From the NCBI GenBank assembly GCA_949710005.1, contig OX453272.1, positions 29,383,630 through 29,447,629 on the forward strand: a stretch of DNA of 64,000 nt, in the 5' to 3' direction. Shown piece by piece: positions 53,333 to 64,000 of the stretch. This DNA comes from Ricordea florida (lineage: Eukaryota; Cnidaria; Anthozoa; Corallimorpharia; Ricordeidae). Every line of letters begins with the position of its first letter. Position 1 is the first letter of the stretch. The notes beneath the pieces are model-generated. The model was given only the letters and a program-made list of their open reading frames with translations. It did not search any database and was not told the DNA's origin. The translations under genes and the position numbers were made by a program.

Positions 53333-54513
53333 ATTTCGCCTAGGGGTTTCGCCCACCCAAAGACTCGCACATGTTAGACTCCTTGGTCCGTGTTTCAAGA
53401 GGGGGGGTTGGTGGTATTACCTGTGTATCTTGCTTTCCTGTTTCTCCACTTGGAGTTAACGTGGCTGGTTCGTCTGTGGTAGTTACAGTTTTGGTCTGTT
53501 GGGACATCTTTGCATGGTCCTTTGAAGTCAAGTGGTACTTGCTCATTTAGGTGTGTCGGTTGGGTTTCTGCTATGGTGCTTTCTAGAGATTCTTTCAACT
53601 TCTTGAAACGAGAAATGTTGCCGGCGTAGGGAATATTGGGTCGCAATTTTGATTGTTAGTACTCGCTTCGCAGGGTATACAGCTGGAAATTTTCCTTTCC
53701 ACATGTTTGTCGATTCCTGGAAACCATACTTTTGATCTCAGGAGTTGCTAGGTAGTGATTCTCAGGCGCCCTTCATGGCAAATGTTGATGACTTGTTCCT
53801 GAAGGTTTTTTTAAATGACCAGCTCTTGGTTGCGGGTCACCACATTTTCTATAGCTGAGCTTTGGAAATACCCATGTGTACATGACCAAATCTGGATTCG
53901 ATTTGCAAGCACGATGATTGTCAGTGTCTTGATATCTGGGTCCTTGTTGGTTGCTGTTTCGATATCGGCAAGTGAGACGGCTACAATGACCTTTTCTGTA
54001 ATGATGCTGTGTACAACGTGCTGTCTTAAGTTGCACTTCTCAATGTCACTTTTAGAGAGGGGCAGCATTTGTTGGGGCAGCTTGTTTGTTGCGTGGTCTA
54101 AAAGTTGTTGGAGTGAGTATCGTTTTACCCTTGCCGCCTCTCGGCAAAGCTTCTTGTCGCGAATGTTTTGCAGTAGCTTGTTTCGTATTATGTCATCTGG
54201 CTCAGTGAAACCTCATTTGGCAACCTGGAGCTGTAAACGCACGTGGTTTTGAGCCTCAGATTCGCCATCCTTTTGAGGCATCTTTTCCGTTTTGCTACGT
54301 GCACTGTCAGGGTTGACCATAGAGATAAAATGGTTGTTTGGCAATAGGTTTGACAATACGTTTCCCGCAACCGCTAGCGGCTCGGCCAATGACTGTTCAT
54401 TACTTCTTGTATTAGCTCGCCCCCATAAATGTGAAGAGCATCGATGCGATCCTGAGTGAACATTCATGATGCGAAAATATCGGAATCCTGTGAGCAACCC
54501 GCTTTGCGATTTG
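53333..54513 (-). pseudogene. Gypsy fossil, U3
   Basis: Counterpart of 25890-27070 with the same internal deletion and frameshifts; a few substitutions. Confidence 0.6.
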
Positions 54514-55156
54514 TTTCAACGAAGGCCTGTTTCGTTAGGCTTGAATTTTTTCAGGCTTTAATTTCACAGCTGCTGCGATGATCAATCAATGTCATTACAT
54601 AATACTCCGCAGTTCAAATATATGGTCTTTCTTATATTCACTTGCAACATCACAGTATGTTTGAGATTATAGTAGTTTCAATGTGGAGATCCAATAATAT
54701 AGTTATATAATTAAATAAACGGTAAATAGTAAGTCTAATCAAAAATTAAACTGCGAGTTCGAGTTTTTAAGGAGTCATGTGAAAACGAGGACAAGTGGTA
54801 CAATTCAGTGTCTTAGTAGAAACAGTGTCCCAAACAACTTTCAAATTTATACCAATCGCTACTGATTTTTTTTTTTTTACATTTTAAAGTGCATTGTTTT
54901 GTTCCAAGCATGGTTGTTTTCGCTATTTCCCATCTACCAAAGAACAAGTAGTGAGTATTTAAGGCAATCAGATTGCAGGATTCATGATAAAATGCGAGTT
55001 GGTCTCTATTTTTAAATTGAATTAGCCAACTAACCACGAGATAGTTATTCTTCCACTTTATTTGGTCAGAGTTGAAGTTACTTACAACGGTTGGTAGTTC
55101 ACGATTTTGCTAATTGTCTAATGACCAGTAGTCGTTCTTTGTTTGCCGCTGTGCAG

Positions 55157-55262
55157 GTAAAAGGCATGGTGCAGGAAAGGCTCTCATAATTTCCTTACCA
55201 CAGAAAAGACAAACTGCAACTGATGACGGTTTTTACACTGGTAGTTGGAAACACAATATGAG
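55157..55262 (+). CDS. U3 exon g, MORN
   Basis: Identical to the U2 exon at 27714. Confidence 0.7.
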
Positions 55263-56012
55263 GTAAGTGCGAGCGCCTTACGTAATCAGTATGAACAATG
55301 ATGATCATGTTTTTGCCACTCCCTGTCCAAAAGTGATACTACAAATGCTCGGGACGTACCTTTTGAGGGCCGTATCGTGGGTTCGGTCCTGAGGAAGTGT
55401 CTTTAAAGGTTGTCTGGTGGGATTGGTGCTAAGGAAGTACCCAGTGAGGGTAGTATGGTAGAGTTTTGTTTTATTATTTTCGTCACAAAAATTAGATATA
55501 TGACACAAAAGATTTACAAAGGAAAAAAAAACATCTATGACAGGAGGAAGAAACAGGGCAAGCCCCAATTGACATCAACCTCCGATCCTAAGAAATTACT
55601 TTAAAGGTGATTTGGTAGGGATGGTGCTGGGGACATGTGAGGATGGTGAGGCGGGGTTGGTGCTGAAGAACTATCGTTCAAGGTGGTATGGTTGGGGAGG
55701 TGCTGCTGAAGAGGTATCCTTTGAAGGTGGTATGGTGGGGGTGGTGCTGAAGAGGTATCGTGTGATTGTGATTGATTGGGTATGGTGGTGCCAAGGGGAT
55801 ATTCACTGAAGCCGGTAGGCGGTGAGTTGAGCGTAAGATGTATCCTATAGAATTGATATGGTTGGGTTGGTGCTAGGGAGATATCTTGTGAAGTCGGTAT
55901 GGTGGGGTTGGTGCAGGTGAGGTATCCTGTGGGGTGGTATGATGGGTATTGCGTTACTTGGTACTCCTAGCCACAAGAGACAGGTATTACTGACGCATTC
56001 TTCTGTTCCCAG

Positions 56013-56218
56013 GCATGGTACAGGGAAAATGATCTTCTCGTCTGGCGCGATTTATGAAGGACAGTGGAAGTACGACCAAATCAACGGATACGGCACCTTA
56101 ACTTCTCCGGATGGGACTATCCAAGAAGGGACTTGGAGAGAAGGATTACAAGAGGGATGTGCTCTTTTCACGTGGCCCCATGGTGTCACTGAGTACCGAG
56201 AGTACCACGATGGACAGG
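56013..56218 (+). CDS. U3 exon h, MORN repeats
   Basis: Counterpart of 28565-28770; only synonymous change seen (ACG to ACT). Confidence 0.65.
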
Positions 56219-56771
56219 GTTGGTATTATTGTCCTTCGTGCTTAAACTTGCCACAGCCCCTTAGCTTTTCCTCAGTTTGTTCCTTTTTGCGCCTTTCTTC
56301 CTCCTTACGCATGAAAATGTTTTCATAGGCGCCTGGTACCTTGTCAACTTTGGCGTGCCCTATACTTTACAGCTTTGTTTATAGCGGGTGTGGAATCTGT
56401 GTTTTGAACGGAATACTTAAGCTAAGGTCGGGTTGATCGAAAACTGACGAGCAAAAATTTAGCGGAGTTAGGCTTCATACTTAGAGAGGTTAAGCACCCC
56501 TTTCATTAGCAACGAGACTGATTTAGAATACTACATACACCATTAACCAACAATTCAGTGTAAATAACGAAGAACAACTTCTTGTGACGTTTTAGCCTGA
56601 GAAAAGAAATTTCGTAATTCCAAGCGACCGTGAAATTTTCTTTTTATTATATAAAAATTTAGTGGTACCCCAAGTGGATAAAAATGCTATCCCGCCCGTA
56701 ATATCGCATATGTGTGATCTCATCATATTTATCGGTTTCCTACAATAAAGATTTATGTCTTCCAACTTCAG

Positions 56772-57418
56772 TTGTGTTGCCCGCTTGCACGGTGAATGAA
56801 GACGCTGCCAAAAAATCATTGCAGATGAGTTTTTTGCGATCCCAGATTTCACACGTGAAACAGCGTGTGGTAGAACTGAAAGAGGACAAAGAACGTATTC
56901 TATGCCAGCTGCAAGAACAGAAGCACGAGCACTCTGCAATGGTGGAGAATCTCACCGCTACTATAAACACAATGGAAGAGTACTTTGGGGCGCAGCTGGA
57001 AGAGGCTTCTCAAGAGAAAGAAGAGAGCGCCAAGACAATTTCCAAGCTGCTGAGCGACTTTTCCCTGCTCGAAAAACAGAAGGACGAGCACTCTGCAATG
57101 GTAGAGAACCTCACCGCTACTATAAACACAATGCAAGAGAACTTTGAGGCGCAGCTGAAAGTCCTGAAAGAGGATTCTCAAAAGAAAGAAGAGAGCGCCA
57201 AAACAATTTCCAAACTGCTGAGCGACTTGGAGGAATCCAGAAATGCTAGTTTGTGTCAAATTTGTTTTGAGCACTCACGTGACTGTGTCATTTTGCCTTG
57301 TAATCATCTGCTGTATTGTAGAAATTGTGTGACTGAGCAGAAACGCAAAGGGGATTCCCGTTGCCCCACGTGTCGTGGCCCTATTAGCGGCGAAGTTTTG
57401 TGTTTTATCGGCTCATGA
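56772..57418 (+). CDS. U3 last exon: coiled coil and RING finger
   Basis: Counterpart of 29324-29970, open to TGA. Differences are in the coiled coil (MEEYFGAQ for MKEDFGAQ, SLLEKQKDE for FLLKKQKDE) and CPTC for CPMC in the RING. All zinc ligands are kept. Confidence 0.8.
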
Positions 57419-57597
57419 GTCTCATGCTCTGAAGTAGATATAGTTTCTATATGTATGAAAAGCAGTTGTGTATTGCGGTGTCTGTTTGAAAAGTCTCAAT
57501 TTGGTGATGATCCCATTTTTGGTGGATCAATTGTCAGTGTTTGTCATTGACACCTAAAAAGGTCAGCTTCCAGATGTAATTTGTTTTAGATGAACAA

Positions 57598-57606
57598 TCC
57601 ATTGGC
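57598..57606. other. Empty target site of the 1.5-kb Mutator-like element
   Basis: Single TCCATTGGC in CAATCCATTGGCTTACTAC; in U2 the same word is duplicated around the element at 30159-31695. Confidence 0.9.
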
Positions 57607-57892
57607 TTACTACTTTGTAGTCTCCTTCACAGCCGTTTTTAGGCTCGTCACGCAACGCTCCTCCCCACAAACGTTTGTGGGGAGGAGCGTTGCGTGACGA
57701 GCCTAAAAACGGCTGCGAAGGAGACTATAAACTACTTTGACGAAAGTCAAATATCTCTGCACTTGGCTAAGTGCATTAGACTAACTCGTTCGTTTGCTGT
57801 GAAGATATGAGCAAAGCTGCGGCTTTCCATCTGCCTGGCTTTTAACTTCAGAAAACAGGTAGAAAATAAATAAACAACTGAATATATAAGAT

Positions 57893-58620
57893 TTTTTTAT
57901 TTGGTAGTTTTAATTAATTTTCAATCTGACATAACAATTACAAAATGCAAATTACAAATTCAAATTACAACAAGCTCGGTATTGTATACACGCCTTGTTC
58001 TCGCTAAAAAACCTCTCAGTGACGGTACGCTATTCAGGCATCTTTTACAGTAGATATAATATTTACCTAATAACAAAATCTGATTGATTAAAATAAAGTC
58101 GTTTACAATATCAAATTTTCCAAGGATCAAATCCGACTCATCAGTTGTTCCAATTAAAACATTATCTCTTAGCCAGGACAAGACGTGTTTCCAAAAATAT
58201 GAAGATTGTCTTTTGGAGAAAATAAAATGCTCGACGGATTCCGCAACCTCACGACAGAAAGTACAGCTTGGTGATTCAACGAGACCAATACGACTAAGTT
58301 TCTCATTCGTAAAGACAATGCAATTTAGCATTTTGTATTGATCTTAGATTCTAAAGTGGTTTGGAAGGCTAACGAATAAACCTTGGGCGAATTGATTGCA
58401 GTATTTGGGTACTGGTTCGTTAATTTCTGCAGTGGATGGAATCTGTTTTTTTTTTCCACAAGAAGAGTTGGTAGATATGTTAAGAGAAGAGGCGTCAAAG
58501 ATTGGTACTACATTATCCCTTCCCATCCTTATGGTTGAGGTCTTTGGAAGGGGACCAATCACCTTCACGTCAGTAGAAGCTGTCAAAACAGACCACCATT
58601 CCGCAGGAATTGAATTACAG
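57893..58620 (-). pseudogene. L1/Tx1-like LINE 3' fragment, U3
   Basis: Counterpart of 31985-32705. Here the start of the second open part is MLNCIVFTNEKLSRIGLVES; the same in-frame TAA precedes it. Confidence 0.65.
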
Positions 58621-59458
58621 TCGAACTTCCGTTAAGCGACCACCCAAAATGTGAAGCCTAGGTGGTCGCTTACGGGAGGAGGTCGCTTACGAAAAATTAG
58701 ATAATATTGGGTCAAAATTTTTGCCTCATTAGCATATGGCCTGCAGAGACTTACCCCATGCGCCAATTCCCATCTAAACCCCTGCAATAACTTTTACAAT
58801 ACTCGTATAAAGGTTGAACAATAGAATTATGCAATTGCTTACACACATCAATGCTTATATATTTTCTAATTCTACTCAAGAGTTCAAGTCTACGAGAAAC
58901 TTATTAATCCACTTTAATCCAGAAGTTACACTCTAATCCAGGTCAAAATCGAAATTGTGCTGGAACTCTCTCCACTCTAATCCAAAATCAAAATCTAGTC
59001 AGGCTAAATCCGAGCAGAATCAAAATCTAGTCATGGCAGAATCAAAGTCTAATCCCTACCCACACTAAATTATTTGCGCAAAATTCTTGTCGGGGCCTTC
59101 TGGAGGAGGGATCAGCAAGTGGATCAGCAATTCATAATCAAAATTTAAAAGAAAGGTAGGCAAAATCGAGATTTTGCCGTGGTTTTTAGCCTGGCTTTCA
59201 GCGGACCACAGTGCTAGCCACCCAATCCCCCCCCCTGGATTCGCCCCTGTTATGTATTAATGATATTTCTCTATCTTCTTCACCTTCCCAGATTTTCCCT
59301 TCGTCTGACATTTGACTTAACCATCGACTGAGTACAAATGTGCTACGTACGATTTTCAGCAGTCGTCTCTATATATTATATATTCTATATATTCATTTGC
59401 ATCATTCTTCTTCATCTACAGGTATATAACGAGCTCACAGTATGACCAGCTCCCAGTT

Positions 59459-59531
59459 GGCTTGATAGCTCAGTTGGTAGAGCACTGCTCCGGTATCGCA
59501 GAGGTCATGGGTTCGAATCCCGTTCAAGCCT
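59459..59531 (+). tRNA. tRNA-Thr-like SINE head, U3
   Basis: Identical to 33545-33617, followed by the same SINE body. Confidence 0.6.
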
Positions 59532-60303
59532 GAGTTTTTTTCAGGCTTCAAAATCACAGCTGCTTAAGTTGTGTACATAACTGCGATGATTTAATGTTTA
59601 ATGTCATTACATATGACTCATTACTCATTTAATGTCATTACATATGATCAGATCAATGGAAGTTAGTTCATGGACGTATCACACTACAGTTTATTTTAAA
59701 TGCTTCATGTTAATCATCATTTATAGTTAAACTACATTTTTATTCCATCTGGAATAAGCACTAAGATGATGAAATATGTCAGTCACGGGGACCAGGAATT
59801 TTCTCACCTTAATAATATACATGCAAAAATTTCAGCATGCTCATTGGCTGAGAGCACGTCAATGAATCCTAAACAGGGCAGAAAATTGAAATTGAGTGCA
59901 AAAAGTTGAAATTGAGTGCAGAAAGTTGAAATTAAATTTTTGCATGTATATTATTAACAAGTAATTACATGATTTGTCTCGTGCAATTTGGGATAAATCA
60001 GCACTCGTAAATTTTTCAAAGACTACAAATTGCACTCGCCCTACGGGCTCGTGCGTTAGCCTTTGAAAAATTTACTCGTGCTGATTTATCCCAAATTGCA
60101 CTCGACGTCATGTGATTACCTATACTAATGACACAAACATAATGGAAGTAGCGTGTATCTTACTTTGCATGGACACTTGCACTTGACATATAGGAGTTTC
60201 CCTTTTCTTGCATCTCAGCTGATGGACTGGAAAAGTTTCCCAACTTGCAGCCGTTGCTCCGTTTTGTGTTTGGTTCATGTATTAATATAAACCTTTATTT
60301 TTT

Positions 60304-60626
60304 TCTCCCAAATCTCATCGGGCCGGACTCCCAAATCCTCGAATCTGATTGGCTAATCGCGCGCTCGTAACCGGTCCAGCTTTTTACGATACGGACCACG
60401 GTCCGGATTTGTATCCGCGCTATTCGCGGCAAATTGAAATTGTTGCGAAAAAAAGCAAACAAACAGAAAAAATAAATAAGTTATTTACCGGTCTAGGTCG
60501 GTCCGTATGAGAAAAAACTGTGCCCTTGGTCTTGAGTATGGCCCTCGGCCTTCGGCTTCGGGCCGTACTCAAGACCTCGGGCACAGTTTTTTCCCATACG
60601 GACCTCCCGCCCGGTAAATAACATAT
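60304..60626. mobile_element. Hairpin MITE, deletion derivative, U3
   Basis: Counterpart of 34390-34712, with two or three base changes in the left end and hairpin loop. Confidence 0.65.
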
Positions 60627-61381
60627 ATAAATTTTGTCCGTTTCAGACTGCACGCCCTGCATTTTAAGTTTTACGTTGAAATAGCAGTACTGATATGTTT
60701 AGCGATTACAACTTAACACTCTTGAGGGCTTAAGCAACGGCTATTTGAATGTGTGAAGTTATATTTTTTGCTTGTTAAGCTGTAAATTTAAAATTACTAT
60801 ATATTTTCAATACATTGACCGGTCAGAAATGAGACGTGACTGTGCTAAAATTTGTTTGGCCGGCAACTGTCCGAAAATTATTTTGAGCCCTACTACAGTT
60901 TATGACAAAGTAATAAAAAGTAATAACATTAATTAGCAGTTGTATGGCAGATAACCCCAATGAACCAGATTTACTTAGATAGCAAGTAATTAAGAAAGCG
61001 GAGTTGTTCTCCAACGCTTGTGCCACCTCATTCACCTACCTTGCTATCGTTAACAGTACACGGAAGAATATGATTTTCTCATTTTATATTTGGCTCACTA
61101 TCCTGAACTAAAAGCAACGCGCGCATAGCCAAAATTATAACAAAGTGTCGAGGGAAAATGGGAAGTAACAAATCAACATTGTATAGGGGGAGGGCGAATG
61201 GGAAATGACTGTGGTAGAATTCAGTTCTGTATCTTTTGGATCCATCTCCTTTAACAAGTCTTGAACAATTACTCTTGGTATCCTCAAACCTTCTATTTCA
61301 AGAATGTGCCACATATTTCGATACCCTGTTGATGAACATGGGTTAATAATGAGTTCTGCAATGAGCCTTTGCATCTGACAG

Positions 61382-61525
61382 ACGGCAGGTTTCTTTTACA
61401 GGTCACAGGTTACAGGTCACAGGTCACTGGACCATATGGCAACCTTTTGTGTGCCAACACTAATATCCTTTTGTGACCTGTAACCTGTAACCTGTAACCT
61501 GTGACCTGTAAAAGAAACCTGCCGT
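61382..61525. mobile_element. Palindrome of 7-bp ACAGGTY repeats, U3
   Basis: Counterpart of 35469-35605 with one additional 7-bp unit in the right arm; CTGACAG at 61375-61381 and 61526-61532. Confidence 0.65.
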
Positions 61526-64000
61526 CTGACAGAAAGTATTGTTAAACTCTCTCTTCTTCAAGCCGTACTTTTCAAATCGCCGTAACAGCGTACTGTAATT
61601 TAACGCATGGTGATGGCGGTCAGAAAAAAAAATGAAAGGATTTCTTTGTAATTAAAGTCTCGATAAAAGTAATACACAAATCAATACATCCTCCTCGACC
61701 TCTGCTTCGATCAGCTTCCTCAGTTAGTGACCGCCATATTGGATCAACTCCCATAGCACCTTGCAAACTAACATGACGACATGCAAGTCACGTGACCAAA
61801 CTGATTTTGCCGTGCACAAACCGTGACGACCGCCGAGGGAAGTACATTAACAAACTTGACGGAAAACTTTGACGCGAATGGAGCGTGTTTAAAAGAAACG
61901 GAAATTACAACAGGTGAATAAACGAAATGCAGAAAAGTATGTCAGGGTGGGTCTTCAAGAAAGAAACACCAACTAAACCAACATGTCCAAAACTACAATG
62001 GAATGGCTGCTTCAAAAAAGCTACAGCTGCTGAATAACACGGGAGAAAAATACAATTCAATAAATTCAAGTGCTAAACAGAAAATGCTTGAGAAAAGAAG
62101 ACAGGAAAACCTTAACTGAAAGAAACCACAATAGACTTTTGCATTGAACGGTTTAAAAATAAAATAAGAGAAGGTCCACAATATGTGTGTTGTTCATTTA
62201 ACAGATAACTGCACAAGAAAACAGTTGTACAGTTCTCCAGCACGTAATATTCTAACCAACAGACTTTTAGCATTCAAACGTCATTTGATGGCAAACAGTC
62301 CTTATGCAATACATGTAACTCAAAAGTCGTGCACGGTAGAGTTCCCTACCAGGTTGTAGCAAACAGTCTGTATGAAATATCAGTTGAACTTAATTCTCTG
62401 AATAAATTAGAGTATTTGAAAAGATCGTTTCTATGGCAAAAGGGCAACAGAGAAAAATTAAAGGTGCAATATGTTATGCGCCTGTAGAATGTGATCAGCG
62501 CTCATCCACTACAATTTCTAGAGCGCTTCGACCCATGAAAAGACCGCTGAAAACCCTACGAAAATGTTTGCTACGACGGTTACATGTATACAATCTTCCG
62601 GCGTATATACTTGTTTGGTTTCCCACAATTCGTTGCACGGCTGCAAGATGGCGAACCAGACGTAAAGAGGCTTTCAAAGGGAAAGGTTACGTCCGCCGTA
62701 GCAAACCTGTGAGAGTTTTCCAGGAGTATTAACAGCAGTACTTGCAAGGCCCTTTGTCTGTTCTATTGTTAAGGTAATTGTGTTGAGCTATCGTAAAATA
62801 CAATTCTGGTAGATCTATCATATTTTTAGACACCCGGAAGCGCCTTTAGCTATCAACCTAGTTTTTTCTGCAATTATCTAGAGCTGGACAATATTTTTAC
62901 CCGTTTAATAGTCTTTGAAGCCACTACGCTATCCTGAAATCCTGTTAACTTCCTTTCCTAGTGCTTTTTCCGTCTTGAGAGTGAAGCTAGCTGTGCTTAC
63001 ATTACTTGGAAAGCAATGGGCCATTTCCGAGTTGCTCTTTGTTTCGGTTTCGAAGTGAGTCTTGGTGCTCAGCTACTGAAAGGGAAGTGGGTTTGATTTG
63101 CATAAGATACGCAACTAATTTCCATTTGAATGGTTGTGCACCAGGACTCGCTTTGAAACTGAGGTATGCGTCAACTCGGAAATGGGCTATTATACCTGGC
63201 CACTTCATTTTCATTGAAGAACGAGGCCTGTTACAATGGACTCTATTGTTGTTCATCAGTATGCAAATGAAGTGGCCGGGTATTCTGCAACTTTACTTAG
63301 TCGTGCAATTCAGCATATTTGTTACCACTTTTCTTTCTTTGACCCTATTAAGACTGACAAAGTTGTTGTGAGAATGACCAGGTAAACTTTTCGTGTAGTA
63401 TGAAGCATATCTCGTTACCCTTGTCAGTTGTTGCGACAAATCTAGCAAAGTACAAACTGAAAGACATGTTAATTGCCGTGAACTATTGTTGGAATGATTT
63501 CCGCACAGGTCCCTACTTCATTATGCATGCTGTAGCCATACTGTTTCATTCTGCAATAACAAGAAATGTTTACATGTGCATTATCCTAAACAATTCATCT
63601 GCTGCATGCATAATGAAGTAGGGACCTGTGCTGAAATCTTGCCCTATTCTTTTCAACTTTTCCATCATTGATATCAGCACTGAGAATTGAATATCTCAAT
63701 CCTTTAGAGTGACTTTATAGATTTTAGTCTGGCGAACGCCACACGATTTTACTCTGACTAACGCCTGACAGTTTTACTCATGACAGGGAAACCCGTTAGG
63801 GCCTAAAGGGTTAAAAAAACTATCTCTCTTAAATGAGTATCAAGTTTGCAGTAACGTGTCATTTTGTTTGCAACCCCTATCTAAAGGAATTTTAAAAAGT
63901 CAAGTGTGCAAGTAAAAATATCTGATTCCTAAGGGTGTGATAACAGGTAGCCCAAGAAAGGCATAGAACAGGAATTAGTCCTTTTAATGAAGGGGTAGGT
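61526..64000. other. Right part of U3, non-coding as in U2
   Basis: Aligned with 35606-38080, with the foldback repeats at 63018-63187 and 63496-63638. I counted at least eight single-base differences over the last 2.1 kb. The duplication continues past the window end. Confidence 0.55.

Overview
This is eukaryotic, metazoan-type DNA: AT-rich, full of introns with GT/AG borders, microsatellites, foldback MITEs, LINE and Gypsy fossils and tRNA-derived SINEs. From repeat types I recognise (a tRNA-Thr-like SINE with a GGCTTGATAGCTCAGTTGG head, several hairpin MITEs, a L1/Tx1-like ORF1, an ISL2EU transposon) I infer a cnidarian, most likely an anthozoan such as a stony coral. No database search was possible, so this is an inference.

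The host content is essentially one gene family, present in tandem copies on the + strand. Its exons encode a GLEBS motif (the Rae1/Gle2-binding element of nucleoporin NUP98, split over three exons), a Q-rich stretch, a conserved unnamed region (exons d and e), several MORN repeats (exons f, g, h), and a last exon with a duplicated coiled coil and a C-terminal C3HC4 RING finger. I call the copies U1 (6517-17563, GLEBS through exon e), U2 (17591 to at least 38080, full length to RING), U0 (about 39199-45326, an older diverged GLEBS part) and U3 (45327-64000 and beyond, fused directly onto U0). U2 and U3 differ by well under a few percent by eye but by large indels. They may be a recent tandem duplication or two haplotypes wrongly joined in assembly.

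Region by region: 1-6516 holds a hairpin MITE with a 41-codon ORF, a possible relic of the same gene family (840-1172), and a minus-strand Gypsy fossil with an L1-like fragment and a MITE inserted in its zinc knuckle. 6517-17563 is U1, interrupted by a complete 4.2-kb ISL2EU transposon (10007-14207; THAP/DDE transposase and SWIM/YqaJ nuclease) and a 687-bp insertion. 17591-38080 is U2, which lost GLEBS exon b and gained a 1.5-kb Mutator-like element. 38811-45326 is U0 with several insertions, a hammerhead-ribozyme-like motif and a 53-bp minisatellite. 45327-64000 is U3.

Because the copies can be aligned to each other inside the window, empty target sites are visible for several insertions. 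This gives direct target-site duplications: AT for ISL2EU, TCCATTGGC for the Mutator-like element, CTTTAA for a 788-bp TIR element. The most novel point is the apparent linkage of a NUP98-type Rae1-binding motif to a MORN/RING ubiquitin-ligase-like protein in a duplicating, partly decaying array. Two in-frame stop codons shared by all three young copies, and one unresolved splice phase between exons e and f, mean the full-length gene model is not proven.
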